Below, one piece after another: positions 57,811 to 64,000 of a DNA stretch of 64,000 nt (the stretch's first letter is position 1; the number at the start of each line of letters is the position of its first letter). Source of the DNA: Drechmeria coniospora (taxonomy: Eukaryota; Ascomycota; Sordariomycetes; Hypocreales; Ophiocordycipitaceae); NCBI RefSeq assembly GCF_001625195.1, contig NC_054390.1, forward strand, positions 7,971,222-8,035,221. Direction: 5' to 3'. The position numbers and the translations under genes were made by a program. Under the pieces are notes generated by a model. It was given only the letters and a program-made list of their open reading frames with translations, was not told the origin of the DNA and made no database searches.

Positions 57811-58677
57811 ATGGCTCCCGAAACTCCAAAAGGGGTCTCGTCGAGGCTTCTGACGATGAAATTTATGCAGAGAGCAGCTGCATCAGCATCGTCCACGGCG
57901 TCTCCGGACTCGGACGGGAACTCGTCCAAAAAGCGGAAGCTGCATCACTCTCCTGCTGAAGGCAAATTCAGCGCCAACATCGACAGAGCACTCATTCAAG
58001 CCGCCCTGGATGAAGAAGAAGCGGCACGGCAAGCAGCGCTGCAAAGGCACGCCGCCCACGACACGCACTGGGTGTTGGATGGTTCCTGGGACAAGAGCAA
58101 CCCGGGAAGCCAAACAAACGGGTCCTTGAACGTCGTCTACGTCGGCTACGGTGACATTGATTCGTCGACCGAGTCCGGAGACGTGAACGATGCGCCGACA
58201 AAGGGGCGCACATCGACAAAACCTGATAAGAAGACGGAGATAGAGGCATGCCCACAGGGGACTCGTTTGTCACATCGGGCTAACGGCTCACAGGAATCGA
58301 AAACGGCGCCGACGACCGGAGACGACGACTCGAGCGATCAGTCGTCGGAAGAGAGTGACGAACCCAAGCGAAAGCGACGAAGCAGACACTCCATGGACAA
58401 CTCCAACTCGTCGCTACGCAGCGACCGATCACGTTCACAATCACGGCCGAGACAGCCTGCGGAGCGTGCGACCGCCAACGAGCTCCGCCATAAGCGCCGC
58501 CAAAAGGATATCCGCCTGAACCAGCTGACCTCTATCTCTGCAGGTGGTGACGGCGCCTTCGGCCAAGGGCGTTCAGGTGGTGATAGATTGATGAAATGCT
58601 ACACTTGTCAGCAAACTGGCCACAAGGCATCAGACTGCCCGCAAAGGCAGGACGGACGACCTCGTCGCAATTTCTGA
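57811..58677 (+). CDS. MPP6: Mpp6-type nuclear exosome cofactor with C-terminal CCHC zinc knuckle
   Basis: A single exon for 288 residues, from the ATG at 57811 in strong context. The N-terminal motif KGVSSRLLTMKFMQRA (about residues 6-21) is the Mpp6 signature that binds the exosome core (Rrp40). A second short block, DTHWVLDGSWD (about 82-92), also fits Mpp6 proteins. The middle is disordered and highly charged, with a KRKRRSRHS nuclear-localisation-like cluster and an RS-rich stretch. The C-terminus ends in a zinc knuckle, C-x2-C-x4-H-x4-C (C263, C266, H271, C276; CYTCQQTGHKASDC). Yeast and human Mpp6 help Mtr4 deliver RNA to the nuclear exosome and lack such a knuckle as far as I know. 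Exosome function is inferred from the motif. Confidence 0.83.
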   Translation: MAPETPKGVSSRLLTMKFMQRAAASASSTASPDSDGNSSKKRKLHHSPAEGKFSANIDRALIQAALDEEEAARQAALQRHAAHDTHWVLDGSWDKSNPGSQTNGSLNVVYVGYGDIDSSTESGDVNDAPTKGRTSTKPDKKTEIEACPQGTRLSHRANGSQESKTAPTTGDDDSSDQSSEESDEPKRKRRSRHSMDNSNSSLRSDRSRSQSRPRQPAERATANELRHKRRQKDIRLNQLTSISAGGDGAFGQGRSGGDRLMKCYTCQQTGHKASDCPQRQDGRPRRNF

Positions 58678-59999
58678 GTGGCAAGGATTTGAGCACGTTG
58701 GCACGAGAAGCGTTACGGTCCCAAGCGGGAACGGACGGCCCGCCCACTTGATGATCCGTTGCGCCACTCTGAAGTCGTGATGCTCTACTGCAAACGTAGA
58801 GTTTGCACCCTCCGCCCCCTGCGTCGATCCTGGGCAGGTTACCTTGCAACCGGTTGCGGGCATGCCTTTTCATCCGCCGGGGTTCCTTTCATCGTGCCGG
58901 AGTTCCGACAAGGTCGGCCCATTGAACTAGTCGAAAGGAAAGCCGATTGATGCGTGGGACCGTCTCGTTCCCCGGCTGACTTGGCTGACGCGAGGGGAGA
59001 GGTGTTCCAACAATGGCATCCCGCCAAGGATTTGCTGTCTATCAATATTGCCACACATGTGCATTCTTGCTAGCAGTCATTGCTACCGTGAATCCACTGC
59101 CTCGAGGAAATCAGTTCTCCAACGGCCAATGGTTCGGTCGGGATCCAATACCGTGCTGCCTTTGGAGTGCGGGTTGTGGTTCGGACGGACCCCCTCCCCC
59201 CCCCGCTAGATGATGATTTGCTTTCTGACCATCGAATTGTCTTGAACGATGCGGGCGCCAGTCATGATCGCAGCGGCAGTCATGCAAACAGGGGACACGG
59301 GGCAAATGTTGCTTCTTCGTCCCAGGCAGAACACGAAGGCGATGGCAGTCCCGGGTATGAAACAGTTTGCTTTGCATTGCGTCATGGTAGCAGGGCCCGC
59401 CACGGTGGGAGGGAACCGCCAAGGTCCAAGGTCAACAGAAGGGGGCAGAGCACTGCCCGCCGGCAGGCAAGGGCTTCGATTGAGCCGTTTCAGGAGCTCC
59501 GCACTCAATGCCAACTGTCGAGATTATGGAAGCCCATGCACTTGTGCCGCGTGTAGAAGCTTCGTCGCCCTGCCAGTTCCGGAGGAGACCACATTCTCGT
59601 CTTCGCCTAGCGCAGCGGCCGGCCGATTGGAAGGCCACCTACCTTCGAGCACGTTGTATCTGTGCGGGTATGGACGAGTGCGTGTATTGCACAGTAGGTA
59701 GTACGAGCGGTAGTTTGCCTGCTTCGTCATGGGGCGTTTTGACGTTTGATGGAATGGCAGCTGCGGTGTAGCCTCGGTCGGGACGGTGATGGGTCGATCC
59801 ATGCAACATGAACATACGCTTTGCCAATCACGGGGCGGCATGTTACGCAGGTACAGGAGGTGCACCATGGCTTTGGATATTCGCCCTGCATGCATGCAGC
59901 TCGTCATGATTACCGAGTGCAGCTCGTAGGACCCATCTCCCACCGCCTGCCCCCCAAACACTCAGACGCATGTGCTGCAGATCTAGCGAGTATACGGCG

Positions 60000-60950
60000 C
60001 AGTACCACGTAATACAGTTGTGATGGTAGTGTCTCTACAGTACTAAAGTATTACCTACTATGTACTCGTAGAATGTAAGTACAGAGTACTGTAAATAAGT
60101 ACAGTACAGATACAGAGTACTCCGTACACCACTTCGTATCAGTACTAAGTGCTTAGTACCTAGTACTACGCAGGTGCACCATGCTTGAGCCAGCACCTTG
60201 GGATCAGGGGTGGTGGCAGGAACACGGCAGGGTGCCATTTTCCAAACGCATACTCCGTACTACCAGGTAATATCAAGGCCTAGTACGCAAAATCTGACGC
60301 GACCCGAATGGGCAAGCGGGCTTTCAGGCCGGCACAGAATCACGACATAGGAGCCGGATGCTTTGTTTTAATTTCGGGCGAGGAGGAGAGAGGACGCGGG
60401 ACGTGGAACATGTGCAAGGAAAGGCATAGGTGCTGGTCGACTATTAAGTACATGCTAGGTTCAAGTACGAGGCACGTACTAAGGCTTAGTAGTAATTAGT
60501 TGGTACCTGGTAGTAGTGATGGTGTCTTGTATCTTGTGAAGTGCTAGCCGCCACAGGCACTATCTCGTTCACCTCCCTCCGCGTGGCTGCTGGAGGGCAG
60601 CTATCGGCAGCCTATAGGTGTCTAGGGTGTTTAGTAATACCTACTAGGTACCAAGTGCACTAATACGCAGTAGTGGTCTTGCACTCACATGTTCTGGTAC
60701 AGTACTCCGCAAGTACAGTACATCCAGTACACCGGTACTGTACGTAAGTACATGCGTTGTACTCCGTACGGAGTACGGAGTACCGTAAGAGTGGACAAGT
60801 AGCAATAGTATAATAATAGTACTAGGTACTAAGGTACTGGGTGACCTACATGTACTGTACGGAGTACCTAGTAATAGTTGTATGGGTGCGTAATCGGGGA
60901 GGGAGCTCGGAGTACGGAGTAAGTACATTGTGCCGACTAGCAGCAATACT
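60000..60950. repeat. GTAC-rich repeat islands with an 18-bp perfect palindrome
   Basis: Patches at 60000-60290 and 60640-60950. GTACTCCGTACGGAGTAC at 60759-60776 is a perfect palindrome and is followed at once by a further unit (GGAGTAC). CTAGGTACTAAGTAC-type units are also frequent here. Confidence 0.8.
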
Positions 60951-61467
60951 AGTGCTTGTTCTTGGTACCTTGGGGCCCCTGAAATCGCCTTTGCTTCCAT
61001 TCTCATTCCTTTAACCCGCCTGGCACCTACTTTGCTGCACATCAGTTGCCCGTTGTTTGCTGCCAGGTGTGTGGTGACGAACGACTCACCCAAGCCTCTG
61101 GATTCTTCACTGGCCATCGCTCGCACAGACCGAACCTTCGAGTGGCTTGCAGGCAACTCCACACCAGCTACCTACCAGGTTCGCCGGCCAAGGTGCAGCA
61201 AGCAGATGGCGGAGCTCACCCTCCCCAGCACCGATTTGATAGGTAGCACTAATACGAACAAAGTACTTGCACGGAGCATTATTAGTTAATACTCGGCACC
61301 AAGGTGGTGCACCGTCTTCGTACCAGCCTACTACCTGCCCTCTAGGTACCTGGCCTACCTCTCACATTGTGTGCCCCATGCCCACGCCCATACATGTAAG
61401 TACTCCAACCGTACAAGTACGTGTGTGGTGAGCACAAAGTACTCGCTCCGTCGGTCGTAAGTACCAG

Positions 61468-61475
61468 TATTTATA
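61468..61475 (+). promoter_or_regulatory. TATA-like box (TATTTATA)
   Basis: TATTTATA lies 117 bp upstream of the ATG at 61592 and is followed by a pyrimidine-rich leader. The placement suits a core promoter for the insulysin gene. Confidence 0.45.
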
Positions 61476-61591
61476 CCCATGCACACCTGCCAACGCCGCT
61501 CGCTGCTTCGCCTGGCTGGTCGTTTCCCACCACCACCCCCCGCGACGCTGCAAACCACCTCCCTCCCTCCGGTCACCGCCATCTCTGCACA

Positions 61592-64000
61592 ATGCCCTCC
61601 TCTCAGGCTCCTGGGCCGATGCCGGGTCGTCATGCTCCCGTCGTCCTCTTGACGGAGAGCCTGGAGAAGCCATCGCTGGATGATCGTGACTACCGCGTCA
61701 TCCGCCTCGAGAACGAGCTCGAGGCGTTGCTGGTCCACGACCCGGACACGGACAAGGCCAGCGCCGCCCTCGACGTCAACGTGGGCAACTTCAGCGACGA
61801 GGACGGGATGCCCGGCATGGCTCACGCCGTGGAGCATGTGAATCCGCCCCGACCCCTCGACCGCCCGCTTCCCCGTCGTTAACCGCCGATGCGATGCAGC
61901 TGCTGTTCATGGGCACCAAAAAGTTCCCCGTCGAGAACGAGTATGGCCAGTACCTGTCCGCCAACTCCGGCAGCTCCAACGCCTACACGGCGGCCACGTC
62001 GACCAACTACTACTTTGACGTGGCCGCCAAGCCGGCCAACGACGAGGACCCCTCGGACGCCCACCCCTCGCCCCTGCGCGAGGCGCTGGACCGATTTGCC
62101 CAGTTCTTCATCGAGCCGCTCTTCCTCTCGAGCACGCTGGAGAGGGAGCTGCAGGCCGTCGACTCGGAGAACAAGAAGAATCTTCAAAACGACACCTGGC
62201 GGCTGCATCAGCTGGAGAAGTCGCTGTCGAACCCCCACCATCCCTACTGCCACTTCTCCACCGGCAACTTCGAGGTGCTCAAGACGCTGCCCGAGTCGCA
62301 GGGCGTCAACGTCCGCGACAAGTTCATCGAGTTTCACGCCAAGCATTACTCGGCCAACCGCATGAAGCTCGTCGTCCTCGGACGCGAGCCCCTCGACGTG
62401 CTCCAGAAATGGGTCGTCGAGCTCTTCTCCCCCATCGTCAACAAGCACCTGCCCCCCAACAGGTGGACGGACGAGACGCCCTTCCGACCGGCCGACCTTG
62501 GCATGCAGTGCTTCGCGAAGCCCGTCATGGACTCGAGGGATCTCAGCCTCATCTTTCCCTTCATCGACGAGGAGACGCTGTTCGAGTCGCAGCCCAGCCG
62601 GTACATCAGCCATCTCATCGGCCACGAAGGCCCCGGCAGCATCATGGCCTGCCTCAAATCCAAAGGCTGGGCCAACAGCCTTTCCGCCGGCGCCTACACG
62701 GTCTGCCCGGGAAGCCCGGACATTTTCGAAGTGCAGATGCGAATGACGGAGGAGGTCCGCTCCCCCGCCACCGCCCCCCCTCCCCCTCCCCCACCTTGCG
62801 TGACGCGAAGCTTATCGAAGCACTGCAGGGCCTCAAAAACTACACGAAGCTCGTCAACCTCTTCTTCCAGTACGTCGCGATGCTCAGGGAGTCCCCCCCT
62901 CAGGAGTGGATATTCGCCGAGCAGCAGGGCATGGCCGACGTCGACTTCAAGTTCAGGCAGAAGGCGCCGGCCAGCCGCTTCACGAGCAGGACGAGCTCGG
63001 TGATGCAGAAGCCTCTGCCGCGCGAGTGGCTGCTGAGCGGCCAGAGTCGCCTTCGCGCCTTCCGCCCGGAGCAGATCGAGGAAGCCTTGTCCTTGCTGCG
63101 GCCGGACAACATGCGCATGTCCATCGTCTCGCGGAACTTTCCCGGCGACTGGGACAAGCAGGAGAAGTGGTACGGGACCGAGTACCGGTACGAGCCGATA
63201 CCCGCCGAGCTCATGGCGGAGCTGAATCTCGCCGCGTCCTTGCCGGCCGGCGAGCGGCTCGCCGAGCTTCATCTGCCCCACCGGAACAACTTCATCCCCA
63301 GCAAGCTCGAGGTCGAGAAGAAGGAGGTTTCGGAGCCGGCGCCGGCCCCGCGCCTCGTTCGAAACGACTCGGCCGCCCGGACCTGGTGGAAGAAGGACGA
63401 CACCTTCTGGGTCCCCAAGGCCAACGTCATGGTCAGCCTGAAGAGCCCCATCATCTTCGCCACGGCCGAGAGCAGCGTCAAGGCCAGGCTCTTCACCGAG
63501 CTCGTGCGGGATGCCTTGGAGGAGTACTCGTACGACGCCGAGCTGGCCGGCCTGCAGTACTCCGTCTCCCTCGACTCGCGCGGCCTCGTCCTCGACCTGT
63601 CGGGGTACAACGAGAAGCTGCCGGTGCTGCTGGAGCGGGTGACGCTGACGCTGCGCGACCTCGAGGTCAAGGAGGAGCGCTTCGACATCATCAAGGAGCG
63701 CCTCACCCGCGGCTACGACAACTGGCAGCTCCAGTCGTCGTATCAGCAGGTGGGCGAGTACATGGCTTGGCTGAACGCCGAGCGCGACTACGTCGTCGAG
63801 GAGATGGCCGCCGAGCTGTCGACCATCACGGCCGACGCTGTGAGGCTGTTCCACAAGCAGATGCTCTCGCAGCTGTACCTTGAGGTCTACGCGCACGGCA
63901 ACATCCACAAGGGCGAGGCGCTGAAGGTGACGGACATGGTCGAGTCGATCCTCAAGGCCCGGAAGCTTCCCGAATCGCAGTGGCCCATCATCCGGTCGCT
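61592..64000 (+). CDS. Insulysin/insulin-degrading enzyme-type M16 metalloprotease (3' end outside window)
   Basis: Three exons so far: 61592-61837, 61900-62754 and 62829 to the window edge. Introns are 62 and 74 bp; the second is pyrimidine-rich and ends CTGCAG. About 757 residues are visible of a family length near 1,000-1,100. The inverted zinc motif HxxEH is HAVEH (H78, E81, H82), completed exactly at the first splice junction, followed by LLFMGTKKFP. The downstream zinc-ligand block ELQAVDSENKKN and the MTEEGLKNYTKLVNLFFQY region also match insulysin. These are closed-chamber peptidases that degrade short peptides, in cytosol or mitochondria; yeast Ste23 is a relative that also matures a-factor. 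No presequence is obvious. Location and substrate are inference. Confidence 0.93.

Larger units (their letters stand above)
58678..61591. other. 2.9-kb gene-free interval with GTAC-repeat islands
   Basis: 58678-59990 is unique sequence with short open frames on both strands but no family features. GTAC-rich islands lie at about 60000-60290 and 60640-60950. 61240-61591 contains the probable promoter of the insulysin gene. Confidence 0.6.

Noticed and set aside
62694..63908. 404-codon minus-strand frame and overlapping plus-strand frame over the insulysin gene
   Set aside because: Both are shadows; the correct plus frame from 62829 continues the M16 homology without interruption to the window end.

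Overview
The window is nuclear DNA of a filamentous ascomycete (Pezizomycotina). Genes are GC-rich and carry short introns (about 55-140 bp) with GT donors, CTGAC/CTAAC-like branch sites and AG acceptors. Protein features such as the fused MoaA-MoaC gene, a single-domain FYVE protein and a short secreted Cys protein fit this group, and general appearance suggests Hypocreales; that last step is inference. Exon joins below were worked out by hand from frame, splice sites and family conservation.

Layout. 1-13 kb is sparse: a secreted GH16 beta-glucanase with an Ala-Pro linker (1726-3129), a small secreted Cys protein behind a large inverted repeat (5814-6179), a sucrose-type GPH/SLC45 transporter (6653-8479, minus) and a disordered Ser/Arg-rich protein (12152-12649). 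14-20.5 kb holds an F-box-like gene and three translation genes: ribosomal protein S18, the ribosome-maturation factor SBDS/Sdo1 and cytosolic tryptophanyl-tRNA synthetase. 22-30.5 kb has carboxypeptidase Y, an ELO fatty-acid elongase and a FYVE zinc-finger protein. 30.5-34.8 kb is a gene desert. 34.8-47 kb has a molybdenum-cofactor gene (cnxABC type), a WRAP73/Wdr8 WD-repeat protein, a decayed coding fragment and a 2,058-residue HEATR5/Laa1 protein. 47-58.7 kb is compact: TACO1, PET100, an uncharacterised 600-residue protein, CFIm25, a YjbQ-family protein, NDUFS6 and an Mpp6 protein with a zinc knuckle. The window ends inside an insulysin (M16) gene starting at 61592.

How genes relate. These are mostly housekeeping genes with no shared pathway. 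Two loose themes appear: translation (S18, SBDS, TrpRS at 16.3-20.5 kb) and mitochondrial function (cnxABC, TACO1, PET100, NDUFS6), where TACO1 and PET100, both needed for cytochrome c oxidase in known systems, lie tail to tail 162 bp apart.

Intergenic DNA. Long gene-free stretches are filled with islands of GTAC-rich short motifs, mainly TACGGAGTA and its complement TACTCCGTA, often joined head to head into perfect 16-18 bp palindromes. They are not seen inside the recognised genes. There are also a 13-bp minisatellite, a pair of about 126-bp inverted arms and several microsatellites. I found no tRNA, rRNA, CRISPR, transposase or virus-like gene, and no secondary-metabolite cluster. The points most worth a second look are the double-glycine/stop/splice-donor overlap in cnxABC, the decayed coding fragment at 40.0-40.6 kb, the Mpp6-zinc-knuckle protein and the palindromic repeat islands.
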